DNA of 32,389 nt from NCBI GenBank assembly GCA_024278955.1, contig JAJRSE010000007.1:1-32389 (forward strand). The letters are read 5' to 3'. Every line of letters starts with the position of its first letter. Within the stretch, counting starts at the first letter, position 1. Origin of the DNA: Planctomycetota bacterium. GTDB taxonomy: Bacteria; Planctomycetota; Planctomycetia; Pirellulales; Lacipirellulaceae. This document shows, one piece after another, positions 22,943 to 32,256 of the stretch. The translations under genes and the position numbers were made by a program. The notes under the pieces are model-generated. The model did not search any database and was not told the origin of the DNA. It saw nothing but the letters and a program-made list of their open reading frames with translations.

Positions 22943-25627
22943 ATGCCCCTCGACGGCCGAAAATCTTTGCGCTCGGCCCTTGTTGCTCTGCTCTTGTGCA
23001 TCGCAATAACCGGCTGCAATCGGTCGCGATCCTACTATCGCCTGCAAGCCGATCGCGAGGCGAATTGTCTCGTCGACTCCAAGGCAGCAGCAGTCGAATC
23101 CGAGCCGGGGCAATTTCGTATCGCAGTCAACCCACGCTCTCGGATGTACGACCCAAACCATCCCGACTGCGAGCCAATGCCTCCCGACGATCCGGTATCC
23201 AACCAGATCATGCAATGCGTCGATTCCAAGAAAGGATCGAAGTCATGGCGTCAACTACCAAAGACCCCTTTTGTAGAGAATCCTGGTTGGGTAGAAAACC
23301 TAGCTACCAACGAATCGGGCCAAGTCGTTCTCGACATGTCCGGTGCAGTGCAACTGGCACTGCTCGAATCGCCAAGCTATCAATCCGAACTCGAAGATCT
23401 CTACCTCTCGGCACTGGACGTTTCGTTCGAGCGATTTGGCTTCGACACGCAGTTCTTTGGGTCCTCAAATGTTTTGTTCACCGCCGACGGAAGAAACCGC
23501 TCAGGCACGGGAGAATCTTCGAGCTTGTTAGAAGTAAGCCCTTCGAGTCTCGGAAGCCCCTACCAACTCCGAAAGCTTACGGCCACGGGTGGCGAGCTGG
23601 TTGTTGGACTCGCCAACTCGTTGGTCTGGCAGTTTGCTGGTCCCAACGATTACTCGGGAAACACGATTCTCGACTTCTCGCTCGTACAGCCGCTCTTACG
23701 AGCGGGGGGGCGAACACGGGTGCTCGAACGTTTGACGATCTCCGAGCGTGCGTTGCTAGCCAATGTTCGTCAAATGGAACGGTTTCGTCGCGGGTTTTAC
23801 CTAAACATTGCCATCGGCCGAAACGCGGGCCAAGGTCCTGCTCGTCGAGGTGGTATCGGCGTGGGAGGTGGCGGATTTGGTGGGTTCGGCGGGCTAGGTG
23901 GCGGAGGCTTCCTAGGAGGCGGCGGCGGGGGAGCTGGGGGAATCACCGGCGGCGCAGGAGCAGCCGGTGCCGAGGGCTACCTTGGGCTACTGCAAACAGT
24001 CCAAGTGCTGCGAAATCAACGGGCGAATGTGGGAGCACTCCGAGAAAGTGTTCTGCAACTCGAAGCATCGAACGAAGCGGGACGCATCGATCGATTTCAA
24101 GTTGATCTTGCTCAGCAAGCACTCTACAACGCACAGAGCCAGCTGCTAAGCTCCGAAAACGCCTACCTGCAAACACTAGAAAATTTCAAAATCACCATGG
24201 GATTACCCCCAGAACTCAACGTGAAAATTTCGGACCCCATCCTCGACCGGCTGAATCTACTCGACGCAGAACTCGATCGACTCCAACAGCTGGTCGCCGA
24301 AAAACTAGAAAGACTTCGCCACTTGCGTGACCTACAGGCTGAAAAGCATGACTTAGAAACGATGCGAGAGAGGCTCTCGGAGGTACTAGAAAACTCCGGC
24401 TCACTGAAACAAAAAATCGAGGAACGATTAGCTGCCGTCCATGCCGACTTTGCAATCCTCGACAAAGCGTTGCCAAAACGCCGAGAAGATCTGCGACAAC
24501 TGGCAGGCCGTCCTGAGGTGCATGATACCAAAATCGACCCTGCACTTTTTGATGTAGCAAAACTTGATCGACGAATAACCGAACAACACGAAAGCTTTGC
24601 AACCTTAGAAAAACGATTGCTCGAAAGCTGGTTGGAATTCGAGAGAATCTCGAACTCCAACCAGCTGGAAGAAGGAAAGCAACTTACCAATTTGATTACC
24701 GCCCTATCGAATGTTTCGGGGCAACTGCTCGAGCTGTCGCTCGTCCAGGCCGCGGCTCGACTAGAATCGATTCGGTTCGAGCCAGTCGATTTAACCCAAG
24801 AGCAAGCACTCGCAATTGCGAGTGCGTATCGGAGAGACTGGAAAAATGCCCGAGCCGCTCTGGTCGATTCATGGCGGTTCATCTACTTCAACGCCAACGA
24901 TCTGCTAAGCAATTTGGATGTGGTATTCAGCGGCGATCTCGGCAACGTCGGCGACAATCCATTCCGCTTGCGAGACACACGGGGTCGGCTACGCGTAGGA
25001 CTCGAATTTGACGCTCCACTCACCCGGCTGGCTGAGCGAAACGTTTACCGCGAGTCGCAAATTGAATATCAACAAGCACGACGAAACTACTACCAGTTCC
25101 GCGACCGCGTGTATCAGAGTCTTCGCAACACACTACGACAAATTCGTCTGAACGAAGTGAATTTTGAATTGCGACGAGCAGCAGTTCAAATTGCAATTTC
25201 GCAGGTCGATCTTACGCAACTGCGACTCTCCGAACCGCCGAAACCTGGCGAAACCCTACAGTTTGGCAACACCACGGCACGCGACTTGGTACAGTCGCTC
25301 TCCGACCTGTTGAATGTGCAAAACGATTTCCTAAGTGTCTGGGTCAATGCCGAAGTGCAACGATTGAATTTAGACTTTGATTTGGGAGTTATGGAATTAT
25401 CACCAGAAGGCCTTCGGCTGGAAAGCAACATTCCTCCGAAAACGTATTTGGTCGGATTGGCCTATAACTCGAGCGACATGGGACTCGCAGCCAAGGATTT
25501 TGAAGCATGCCTGCCCTGTAAGCTCGACCAGCCTGAAAGCGTCGAGCCGCCACCCGCAGTCAAACCGTTCGAGGATGCGGAACCATTACCACTACCCGGG
25601 GTTCGTGAAACTGGCGAGACGGGTTAA
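22943..25627 (+). CDS. Oversized TolC-like outer-membrane efflux lipoprotein
   Basis: Product of 894 aa from ATG 22943; a TTG 69 nt upstream opens the frame but would bury the signal peptide. Residues 1-25 form a lipoprotein signal, ALVALLLCIAITGC, with lipobox Cys25. Two outer-membrane efflux repeats are recognisable: the first from about residue 130 (VLDMSGAVQLALLESPSYQSELEDLYLSALDV) and the second from about 610 (LTQEQALAIASAYRRDWKNARAALVDSWR), each continuing into coiled coil. Insertions explain the doubled length: a Gly-rich stretch of about 43 residues near 302-345 and a highly charged coiled coil near 433-523. Expected role: the outer-membrane channel of the tripartite system whose adaptor, ATPase and permease genes follow. 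A membrane-fusion-partner function is inferred from this operon. Confidence 0.85.
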   Translation: MPLDGRKSLRSALVALLLCIAITGCNRSRSYYRLQADREANCLVDSKAAAVESEPGQFRIAVNPRSRMYDPNHPDCEPMPPDDPVSNQIMQCVDSKKGSKSWRQLPKTPFVENPGWVENLATNESGQVVLDMSGAVQLALLESPSYQSELEDLYLSALDVSFERFGFDTQFFGSSNVLFTADGRNRSGTGESSSLLEVSPSSLGSPYQLRKLTATGGELVVGLANSLVWQFAGPNDYSGNTILDFSLVQPLLRAGGRTRVLERLTISERALLANVRQMERFRRGFYLNIAIGRNAGQGPARRGGIGVGGGGFGGFGGLGGGGFLGGGGGGAGGITGGAGAAGAEGYLGLLQTVQVLRNQRANVGALRESVLQLEASNEAGRIDRFQVDLAQQALYNAQSQLLSSENAYLQTLENFKITMGLPPELNVKISDPILDRLNLLDAELDRLQQLVAEKLERLRHLRDLQAEKHDLETMRERLSEVLENSGSLKQKIEERLAAVHADFAILDKALPKRREDLRQLAGRPEVHDTKIDPALFDVAKLDRRITEQHESFATLEKRLLESWLEFERISNSNQLEEGKQLTNLITALSNVSGQLLELSLVQAAARLESIRFEPVDLTQEQALAIASAYRRDWKNARAALVDSWRFIYFNANDLLSNLDVVFSGDLGNVGDNPFRLRDTRGRLRVGLEFDAPLTRLAERNVYRESQIEYQQARRNYYQFRDRVYQSLRNTLRQIRLNEVNFELRRAAVQIAISQVDLTQLRLSEPPKPGETLQFGNTTARDLVQSLSDLLNVQNDFLSVWVNAEVQRLNLDFDLGVMELSPEGLRLESNIPPKTYLVGLAYNSSDMGLAAKDFEACLPCKLDQPESVEPPPAVKPFEDAEPLPLPGVRETGETG

Positions 25628-25672
25628 AGTTGTTTCTCAAAGCAGGAGTCTGGAAATAGTCACCAAAGCACT

Positions 25673-25722
25673 ACGTTATCTGGCATACCAATGGCCGACG
25701 TTATCTGGCATACCAATGGCCG
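25673..25722 (+). repeat. 25-bp perfect tandem repeat (two units)
   Basis: Two identical head-to-tail units, 25673-25697 and 25698-25722, each starting ACGTTATCTGG and ending AATGGCCG. They occupy the 139-bp gap between the TolC stop and the adaptor start, directly upstream of a TATAAT box. Slippage could alter spacing upstream of the putative promoter. Confidence 0.9.
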
Positions 25723-25727
25723 ACTGC

Positions 25728-25733
25728 TATAAT
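25728..25733 (+). promoter_or_regulatory. Candidate -10 box of an internal promoter
   Basis: A perfect TATAAT lies 34 bp upstream of the adaptor start codon and 6 bp after the tandem repeat. No good -35 is found at 16-18 bp; CTGGCA in the second repeat unit is the nearest. An internal promoter would let adaptor, ATPase and permease be made without the TolC protein. Weak evidence. Confidence 0.35.
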
Positions 25734-25766
25734 ATTAGTCAACCTATCGTAAGGGAGCTTGGTTTA

Positions 25767-27350
25767 GTGTTCTCAACAGAGACTTCTCGAATGTCGAAAC
25801 GATTCACATTCTCCGCACAAGGTAGGTCTCTTGCCCCAACAAGACGCGGCGCAAGTCGCATGGCGGCAATGTTGCCGATCTCGCTATTAGCGGCTGCTGT
25901 CTTATTTGGTAGCTACCAGTGGTGGAGCCAAGGGGCCAAGCAGGAAGAATTTGCTGATGCGATTCTGCATACCGTCAAACGAAGCGACTTTGTCCACCAA
26001 ATTACCGAACGAGGAGAGGTACTTTCTTCCTCCGAAACTGAAATACGCTCCCAAGTAAAAACAAAAAACTCGCCCGGGCTCGCTATTTTGCAAGTGGTTG
26101 AAGAGGGGGCACGCGTTGAGAAGGGCGATTTTTTGGTGCAGCTCGACGCCTCGGCCCTCGAGTCGGAGCTGATTACCCAGCAAATCGAGGTCAACACAAG
26201 TTCGGCAATCGTAATCGAGGCTCGCAACATTCATGAAACCGCGTTGATTGCCCAACGAGAGTATGTTGAAGGGACTTACCTGCAAGAACATCAAACGATC
26301 GAAGGTGAAATTTTCGTTGCCGAAGAGAACCTCAATCGAGCCAAAGAATACTTGGTTTACAGCAAGAAAATGGCCTCGAAAGGATACGTCAATGAGCTGC
26401 AACTCGAAGCAGATAAATTTGCCGTCGAGAAATCTTCAAAAGAACTCGAAGTAGCTCGAACAAAGTTGAAAGTTCTAGACGAGTTTACAAGGGCAAAGTC
26501 GGTCAAACAGTTTGAAAGCGATGTGGTGATCGCAAAAGCCAAGTGGGAAGCCGAGAAAAATCGTTTGGCCATCGAACAAAAAAAAATGCGAGAGCTCAAA
26601 GAACAGATCGCGAACTGTACTATTGTGGCACCTCGGGCTGGTGTCGTGAAATACGCCCATGAAAATGACCGACGTGGAGAGAGCAATTTCATTGTAGAAG
26701 AAGGCACAGTGGTTCGCGAACGTCAGATAATACTTAAAATGCCAGACCCGGCCTCAATGCAAGTTGAAATCAAAATCAACGAATCACTAATCCAATATGT
26801 CCAGCCTGGCATGACAACAATAATCCGTCCCGTAGGACTCGATGAGGTGGAGTTGCGAGGAACGATTGATAAGGTAAACCAGTATGCCGAGCCCTCGGGA
26901 TGGCGCAAAGCGAATGTCAAAGAGTATAAAGCCATCGTTAACTTAGACGAAACAGTTCCCCAAGTACGAGTCGGCATGACCGCCTCGGTTACGATTCAGT
27001 GTTCACAAGTGCCCGACGCGATCCAAGTGCCCGTGCAGTCGGTGTATTCTCATGGCCCTCAGTATTTTTGCTTTGTCTACCACGACAACGCTTGGTTAGC
27101 AAAGCCAGTGCAATGTGGTCCCACGAACGACAGCTTCTTTGTTGTGGAAAGCGGTCTCGAAGCAGCAGAGCAAGTTGCCCTCAATCCCCGACGTTTCCTC
27201 GATCAAGTAAATCTACCGGACTTGCCGCCTGAAAAGCGGCAACGAGCTGTGCCACAGCTTTCGGGCGAGAGTGAGAATGTGGCTAAAAAGAAAGAGTCGG
27301 TGAAGCTCACCGAAAAACCACCTGTAGGCAAACCAAACACGGGAGGTTAA
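25767..27350 (+). CDS. HlyD/MacA-type periplasmic adaptor (membrane fusion protein)
   Basis: Product of 527 aa from the GTG at 25767, preceded by AAGGGAG at 9 nt; the ATG at 25791 is an alternative. One N-terminal membrane anchor at about 34-53 (AMLPISLLAAAVLFGSYQWW). Then half of a lipoyl/barrel-sandwich domain (ILQVVEEGARVEKGDFLVQLDASALESEL), a long alpha-helical hairpin about 135-280 (EGEIFVAEENLNRAKEYLVYSKKMASKGYVNELQLEAD...), the second lipoyl half (CTIVAPRAGVVKYA), a beta-barrel domain (MQVEIKINESLIQYVQPGMTTIIRP) and the membrane-proximal domain ending at about 475. A Lys/Pro-rich tail of about 50 residues follows. It links the inner-membrane ABC transporter encoded next to the TolC-like protein. 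The stop is directly followed by the GTG of the ATPase gene. Confidence 0.9.
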   Translation: MFSTETSRMSKRFTFSAQGRSLAPTRRGASRMAAMLPISLLAAAVLFGSYQWWSQGAKQEEFADAILHTVKRSDFVHQITERGEVLSSSETEIRSQVKTKNSPGLAILQVVEEGARVEKGDFLVQLDASALESELITQQIEVNTSSAIVIEARNIHETALIAQREYVEGTYLQEHQTIEGEIFVAEENLNRAKEYLVYSKKMASKGYVNELQLEADKFAVEKSSKELEVARTKLKVLDEFTRAKSVKQFESDVVIAKAKWEAEKNRLAIEQKKMRELKEQIANCTIVAPRAGVVKYAHENDRRGESNFIVEEGTVVRERQIILKMPDPASMQVEIKINESLIQYVQPGMTTIIRPVGLDEVELRGTIDKVNQYAEPSGWRKANVKEYKAIVNLDETVPQVRVGMTASVTIQCSQVPDAIQVPVQSVYSHGPQYFCFVYHDNAWLAKPVQCGPTNDSFFVVESGLEAAEQVALNPRRFLDQVNLPDLPPEKRQRAVPQLSGESENVAKKKESVKLTEKPPVGKPNTGG

Positions 27351-28049
27351 GTGGTAGAAGCTGACCCGACACAGGCTGCCAGTATTCGAGATCTGTGTAA
27401 AGATTACGTCCTCGCGGGAGAAACCGTTCATGCGTTACGCGATGTTTCGTTTGATGTTCCCAACGGAGACTTCATTTCGATCATGGGCCCCTCGGGCTCT
27501 GGCAAGAGTACGCTACTCAATCTACTAGGATGCCTCGACCGTCCTTCGAGCGGAACTTTTCTGCTAGGGGGCGGCGATGTCGCGCAGATGGACGACGACG
27601 AACTGGCTGAGACGCGTGCTTTGAGAATCGGATTCGTATTTCAATCGTTCAACTTGCTACCTGGGCTTTCGGTAGTCGAAAACATCGAAGTCCCGCTCTA
27701 CTACAGTGGGCGTCTAAATATTGAGTCGCGTAAGCGATGCTTGGAATTGGCAAAAATGGTCGGGCTTGAATCTCGCTTGGAGCACAAGCCAACTCAGCTT
27801 TCCGGAGGGCAGCAGCAGCGAGTCGCCATTGCCCGAAGTTTAGTCAACAATCCACAATTTGTGCTGGCAGACGAACCTACAGGGAACCTGGACTCGAAAA
27901 CAACAAGCGAGATCCTCGACCTGCTGGCAAATCTCAACAACGAAGGGCGCACGATCATTATCGTTACCCATGAATCGGAAGTTGCCGAACGAACCAAACG
28001 ATCGATCGTCCTGTACGATGGCTATATACGTTCGGACGAAAGGCACTGA
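27351..28049 (+). CDS. ABC transporter ATP-binding protein, MacB/LolD-type
   Basis: Product of 232 aa. Walker A GPSGSGKS (46-53), Q-loop Q98 in FVFQSFNLLP, signature LSGGQQQR (150-157), Walker B FVLADEPTGNLD and the switch His in IIVTHE. The FQSFNLLPxLSVxENIxxPL pattern is typical of the MacB/LolD/FtsE branch, which drives mechanotransmission or lipoprotein-release-type systems rather than classical import. Start GTG with GGGAGG in the adaptor's last codons (4 nt spacing) and no gap to the adaptor stop; 2 nt to the permease gene. It should power the permease that follows. Confidence 0.94.
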   Translation: MVEADPTQAASIRDLCKDYVLAGETVHALRDVSFDVPNGDFISIMGPSGSGKSTLLNLLGCLDRPSSGTFLLGGGDVAQMDDDELAETRALRIGFVFQSFNLLPGLSVVENIEVPLYYSGRLNIESRKRCLELAKMVGLESRLEHKPTQLSGGQQQRVAIARSLVNNPQFVLADEPTGNLDSKTTSEILDLLANLNNEGRTIIIVTHESEVAERTKRSIVLYDGYIRSDERH

Positions 28050-28051
28050 CC

Positions 28052-29362
28052 ATGGCAACTTGGTTGCGAACCTTTCGTCTGAGCTTCAAAAGTGTGCTCT
28101 TGCATCCGCTTCGCTCGGCGCTAACGATCTTAGGAATCTTTATCGGCGTTGCAAGTGTGATTTGGCTACTCGCCATTGGCGAAGGCATTGGGCGGGCAGC
28201 CGAAGAACAAATCGCTAGCCTCGGTGCAAAGAACATTATCATCCGGACAATCAAACCCTCTAGCGACGAGTTTGAGGATGGTGGCTACGGACTGACGCGA
28301 ACCGACTATGTGCGGTTGCTTGCCACCGTGCCAACCATAGAAACCGCCTTGCCGATCCGTGTGTTGGTCCGCGAGTTTCGATTTCGATCCCGATCCTTCG
28401 ATGGCCGCATGGTCGGCACCACGCCCGACTATGCCAAGGTAACTCGCTTGGTTCTTGATCGAGGGCGATTTCTCTCAGACGGAGATATCGAAAACGAAAG
28501 CAGCGTTTGCGTTCTGTCTGCCGAAACTTCCAGGCGACTTGTTCCCTACGGCGAACCGCTCGGCATAAAGATCATGGTTGATGATCAGTTTTATGTTGTC
28601 GTTGGGATCATGAAGCCACGTGCTCCCTCAGCGGGAATTGGAGGGTCTCTAGCAGCCGAAGATTTTTCTAAGGACATCTACGTTCCAATCACCACGGTTT
28701 GGCGCCGCGATGGAGATATGGCAATCGTCATTAAGCCAGGCACTTTTCAACGCGATTTGGTCGAACTTAGCCAGCTCACACTCCTAGTGGACGATCGTAA
28801 AAACGTCTTGCCGACCGCCGACGTGGTTCGCAATACCCTAAAGCTTGATCACACGCTGGCCGATTTTGGTATCACGGTACCTCTAGAACTCTTGCAGCAA
28901 GCACGTACGACGCGACTAATGTTTATGCTATTCCTCGGGTTAATCGCGGCGATCTCGCTCGTGGTGGGTGGCATTGGAATCATGAATATCATGTTGGCAA
29001 CGGTCACAGAACGGACGCACGAAATTGGTATTCGACGCGCTTTAGGAGCAAAACGACGAGACATCACGCGACAGTTTTTGGTTGAAAGTACGGTACTTTC
29101 GTTAGCGGGCGGTTTCTTGGGAGTGCTGGCAGGGCTGCTTTGCCGACCGATGTCGGTGTGGATTCGCTCGCTACTATTTCAATGGTTTCCCGAGGCGATG
29201 GAAACACTTCCCGAGTTGATACGCACAGTCGAGCCACGTATGGTTTCTTGGTCGATTCCGTTATCGTTTGCAATCTCTGTTTTTGTTGGCATCGGATTTG
29301 GAGTTTATCCGGCAATGCGCGCGGCGCAGCTCGACCCGATCGAAGCGTTGCGGCATGAGTGA
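28052..29362 (+). CDS. MacB-type ABC transporter permease
   Basis: Product of 436 aa. TM1 about 20-42 (LRSALTILGIFIGVASVIWLLAIGEG) with the conserved ALTxLGIxIGVxxVI pattern, then a large periplasmic MacB_PCD domain (about 50-285), and a C-terminal FtsX domain with three helices: about 290-320 (MFMLFLGLIAAISLVVGGIGIMNIMLA), 350-372 and 405-425. TERTHEIGIRRALGAKRRDI is the FtsX-family coupling motif, and the end (YPAMRAAQLDPIEALRHE) is canonical. With the ATPase, adaptor and TolC-like protein it would form a MacAB-TolC-like machine. Substrate unknown; macrolides, peptides or lipids are all possible for the family. Confidence 0.94.
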   Translation: MATWLRTFRLSFKSVLLHPLRSALTILGIFIGVASVIWLLAIGEGIGRAAEEQIASLGAKNIIIRTIKPSSDEFEDGGYGLTRTDYVRLLATVPTIETALPIRVLVREFRFRSRSFDGRMVGTTPDYAKVTRLVLDRGRFLSDGDIENESSVCVLSAETSRRLVPYGEPLGIKIMVDDQFYVVVGIMKPRAPSAGIGGSLAAEDFSKDIYVPITTVWRRDGDMAIVIKPGTFQRDLVELSQLTLLVDDRKNVLPTADVVRNTLKLDHTLADFGITVPLELLQQARTTRLMFMLFLGLIAAISLVVGGIGIMNIMLATVTERTHEIGIRRALGAKRRDITRQFLVESTVLSLAGGFLGVLAGLLCRPMSVWIRSLLFQWFPEAMETLPELIRTVEPRMVSWSIPLSFAISVFVGIGFGVYPAMRAAQLDPIEALRHE

Positions 29363-29559
29363 GTAATCGTACTTTTGAGTGCATGAACTCTTGTCTCTCG
29401 CGCAACCAAACCCTTTCCTAGTAGGCGAGAAATCATATAATCTTGATATTCCCTTGCCCCTGGCGGTCCTCCTCGGTTAAAATGGTAGTCCTCTATATGT
29501 CCTGCCCCCCTGTAACTGCCTCATGGTAACTTCCCACCCTTATTGATAGGAAACGATAT

Positions 29560-31017
29560 ATGTCGCACATCTCTCGCCGAAGTTTTCTTCATACGTCCTC
29601 TGCTGCCGCAGGTGTCACTCTGTTAGCATCCGGATCGAATGTTTTTGGCAACCCTGTTGGGGCTAACGACCGTTTGCAAATCGCTGTTGCGGGACTCCAC
29701 GGTCGGGGACGCGAACACATTACTGGCTGGCTTGAGCAAGACAATGTTGAGATTGCCTACGTTGCCGATCCTGACGAAAATGTTTTAAGAAAGACCGTGA
29801 AGGACATCGTTGACCGGACCGAAGGGAAAATGCGTCCTCAAGGCATAAGCGATATTCGCGAGGCTTTGGAAGACAAAAATCTCGATGCGATATCTATTGC
29901 AACGCCCAACCATTGGCATTCGTTGATGACGATTTGGGCAGCCCAGGCAGGCAAGCATGTTTATGTCGAGAAACCCATGAGCCATGATATTGGCGAAGGT
30001 CGTATTGCCGTTGCTGCCCAAGAAAAATATGGCGTGGTCGTTCAACACGGTACCCAGCGGCGAAGCAATAAGAGTATCGCCGGTCTGTCTGAAGCGATTC
30101 ACGCGGGCAAATTTGGCAAACTCAAAATTTCTTACGGTTACGCCTGCAAGCCGCGTAACGGCATTGGCATGAAGAGCCCGACCCAAGCACCTGGAAATCT
30201 CGATTGGAATCTGTGGCGTGGCCCAGCCGACATTGATAAGTACCACGACAACTTAGTCCATTACAATTGGCACTGGTTCTGGAAAAGTGGCAACGGCGAT
30301 CTGAACAATCAAGGCACACATCAACTGGACGTTGCTCGCTGGGCAATCGACAAAGACCAAACGCACCCCGTGCGAGCAATGGCCCTAGGCGGACGTTTCC
30401 AATGGGGCGACCAAGGCGAAACCCCCAATACGATGTTTGGAATTGCCGAATACCCCAATGGGCAGCAAGTGTTCTTTAATGTTCGCAATGTTAATTACGA
30501 TGGCTACAATAAGCAGGTAGAAAACGAATACTACTTTGAAGATGGCGGAAAGATTGTTCGCAACCTGTATTACGCCAAGGGAAGCGACCAAGGCGAAAAG
30601 CTCGACCTGCCACCAGGCAATGTAACGCCTGGCGGACACTGGGGAAGCTTCATTGCTGCCTGCCGTGCCGGCGACCCAAGCATGGCCAACGGCAACGTCT
30701 ACGATGCCCACAACGGCTGTGTTCTTGGCCATCTGATGAACAATTCGTACCGCTTGGGTAAAGAAGTTCCGTTCAACGAAAAAGCAGGGAACTTCGGCGA
30801 CAATGCCGATGCGCACGAGCATTTCATGAAGCTCCACGAGGTCATGAGCAACGGTGTTGGGATTCCGAAAGATGGCAACTACTATACGGTCGGCCCATGG
30901 CTCGAATTCGATCCCAAGACCGAACAAATGGTCGGCGACCATGCCGCTGAGGCCAGCGTGTTGCTCAAAGACAACAACCGCGAGGGCTTTAAGATTCCGA
31001 CCTTAGCAGACGTTTGA
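29560..31017 (+). CDS. Tat-exported Gfo/Idh/MocA-family oxidoreductase
   Basis: Product of 485 aa. Twin-arginine signal at the start (SRRSFL, R6/R7, then AAAGVTLLASG) suggests folded export to the periplasm. A Rossmann domain begins at about 39 (LQIAVAGLHGRGREH), with IATPNHWH and the family's EKPMSHD motif (EKP 137-139). The C-terminal domain follows (HYNWHWFWKSGNGDLNNQGTHQLDVARWAI) with a His/Asp motif like the family's catalytic region. These enzymes use NAD(P) to oxidise or reduce sugars and derivatives. Planctomycetes carry many Tat-exported copies, often with substrates unknown. The start ATG is preceded by AGGAAA. It stands alone, 197 nt after the permease gene. Confidence 0.93.
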   Translation: MSHISRRSFLHTSSAAAGVTLLASGSNVFGNPVGANDRLQIAVAGLHGRGREHITGWLEQDNVEIAYVADPDENVLRKTVKDIVDRTEGKMRPQGISDIREALEDKNLDAISIATPNHWHSLMTIWAAQAGKHVYVEKPMSHDIGEGRIAVAAQEKYGVVVQHGTQRRSNKSIAGLSEAIHAGKFGKLKISYGYACKPRNGIGMKSPTQAPGNLDWNLWRGPADIDKYHDNLVHYNWHWFWKSGNGDLNNQGTHQLDVARWAIDKDQTHPVRAMALGGRFQWGDQGETPNTMFGIAEYPNGQQVFFNVRNVNYDGYNKQVENEYYFEDGGKIVRNLYYAKGSDQGEKLDLPPGNVTPGGHWGSFIAACRAGDPSMANGNVYDAHNGCVLGHLMNNSYRLGKEVPFNEKAGNFGDNADAHEHFMKLHEVMSNGVGIPKDGNYYTVGPWLEFDPKTEQMVGDHAAEASVLLKDNNREGFKIPTLADV

Positions 31018-31055
31018 TCGAATCGCCTGTTAGCAAAATTCGGCAAACAAAACTG

Positions 31056-31087
31056 AGCGAGCCGTGGCAGAACCGCCGCGGCTCGCT
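31056..31087. terminator. Hairpin between convergent oxidoreductase and lactonase genes
   Basis: AGCGAGCCG (31056-31064) pairs perfectly with CGGCTCGCT (31079-31087) around a 14-nt loop. It lies midway between the stops at 31017 and 31107 and is symmetrical, so it could terminate both transcripts. There is no true T-run on either side, so an intrinsic terminator is only probable. Confidence 0.5.
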
Positions 31088-31106
31088 TCCTTAGTTTGCG
31101 GCTCCG

Positions 31107-32231
31107 CTACTGCGTCTTCGGTCGTAGAAATCGGATGCAATTGGGGTTGGACACTTCAACGCTGTGACGCGTCTTCTTGATTCCTCCATTCTTCTGGTCG
31201 ATACGAAAAACGTGGACGTTGTTCGATTTCCTATTCGCGACGAGTAAAAATTGGCCCGTTGGGTCGACGCAGAAATTTCGGGGCCAGTTGCCGTCGGTCG
31301 AAGTATGCTCAACCAATGCCAGCTTGCCAGTTGTCTGGTCGATCGCAAAGACGACGATGCTGTTGTGACCGCGATTCGAGCCGTACAAAAATCGCCCATT
31401 TGGGTGGACAACCACTTCGGCGGTTGAGTTCTTTTCCTTAAAATCGCTCGGCAAAGTCGTCTGAGTTTCAATCTCCTCAAGGCGACCCACAGTCGCGTCG
31501 TAACGGTAGGCTCCGATCGTCGAGTCGAGTTCATTGATCACGTAGGCGAATCGGCCGCTGGGATGAAACGAAAAATGCCGCGGCCCGGCCCCCGGTTTGA
31601 GTGGCATAGAAGATGGATCGTTCGGCTCAAGCGTGCCGCTAGCAGCATCAAAGCGATAGATGAAAATATCGTCCGTACCCAAGTCGGCTGCAAAAGCAAA
31701 ACCATTCTGCGAGTCGAGATTGATCGAATGAGCGTGAGGCGATTTCTGGCGATTTTCCACCACACTCGAACCTTCGTGTTGCACCAGGGTCGACTGTTCC
31801 CCCAATCGTCCGTCTTTTTCGATGCGCTGCACCATTACCGTCCCCGCTCCGTAGCCTGCACAAAGCACGTTGTTGCCCGTCTTGTCGACCGTCAGATGGC
31901 AAAGCCCCTGTTTTTGATAAGGAACCGCATTGAGAAAGCTTAGCTTCCCGCTCTTTTGGTCGATAGCGAACGCACTTAAGCCTTTCCCTGTCCCATAAAT
32001 AAATTGCCCGCCAGGGTGAAAGGCAAGGAACGAAGGCTTTGCCTTTTCGGTCGAGCTTCGATGTTGCAGCGCACCGGTTGCCAAATCGAAATCATACTGA
32101 TGAATCCCGTTCCCAGCGATGTAAACCCACATTGGTTTGTTCTCCGAGGCTTCGATACGGCGAAGCGTCGAGCTGCTCAAAACGACGGCTAGGCATAAAG
32201 CGAAACAAAAAAACGGTGGCAATCGTAACAT
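31107..32231 (-). CDS. Secreted lactonase-type seven-bladed beta-propeller (6-phosphogluconolactonase-like)
   Basis: Product of 374 aa from ATG 32231, 5 nt after AAGGAG; the TTG just upstream is too close to it. An N-terminal signal peptide (LPPFFCFALCLAVVLSSSTLRRIEA) indicates export. The body has repeated blades with the pattern FxFHPSGRFAYVINELDSTIGAYRYDATVGRLEEI, VVVHPNGRFLYGSNRGHNSIVVFAIDQTTGKL and FCVDPTGQFLLVANRKSNNVHVFRID, diagnostic of the YbhE/lactonase PF10282 family. Cytoplasmic members hydrolyse 6-phosphogluconolactone. Exported planctomycete members probably act on other lactones or only bind ligands, so the substrate is unknown. It is only 25 nt downstream of a transposase stop on the same strand, leaving no room for its own promoter outside the transposase gene. 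Confidence 0.88.
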   Translation of the reverse strand: MLRLPPFFCFALCLAVVLSSSTLRRIEASENKPMWVYIAGNGIHQYDFDLATGALQHRSSTEKAKPSFLAFHPGGQFIYGTGKGLSAFAIDQKSGKLSFLNAVPYQKQGLCHLTVDKTGNNVLCAGYGAGTVMVQRIEKDGRLGEQSTLVQHEGSSVVENRQKSPHAHSINLDSQNGFAFAADLGTDDIFIYRFDAASGTLEPNDPSSMPLKPGAGPRHFSFHPSGRFAYVINELDSTIGAYRYDATVGRLEEIETQTTLPSDFKEKNSTAEVVVHPNGRFLYGSNRGHNSIVVFAIDQTTGKLALVEHTSTDGNWPRNFCVDPTGQFLLVANRKSNNVHVFRIDQKNGGIKKTRHSVEVSNPNCIRFLRPKTQ

Positions 32232-32256
32232 CAAAACTCCTTAAAAAGAAGCCTCC

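Noticed and set aside
22597..24105. + strand open frame (502 codons) overlapping the TolC gene start
   Set aside because: Out of frame with the TolC-like protein; Arg/Ser-rich nonsense in the overlapping part. The first 300 bp are non-overlapping but show no family features.
25377..25766. N-terminal extension of the adaptor gene into the TolC gene
   Set aside because: The in-frame extension overlaps TolC coding sequence and the tandem repeat; the GTG at 25767 has a good ribosome-binding site and puts the membrane anchor near the N-terminus.
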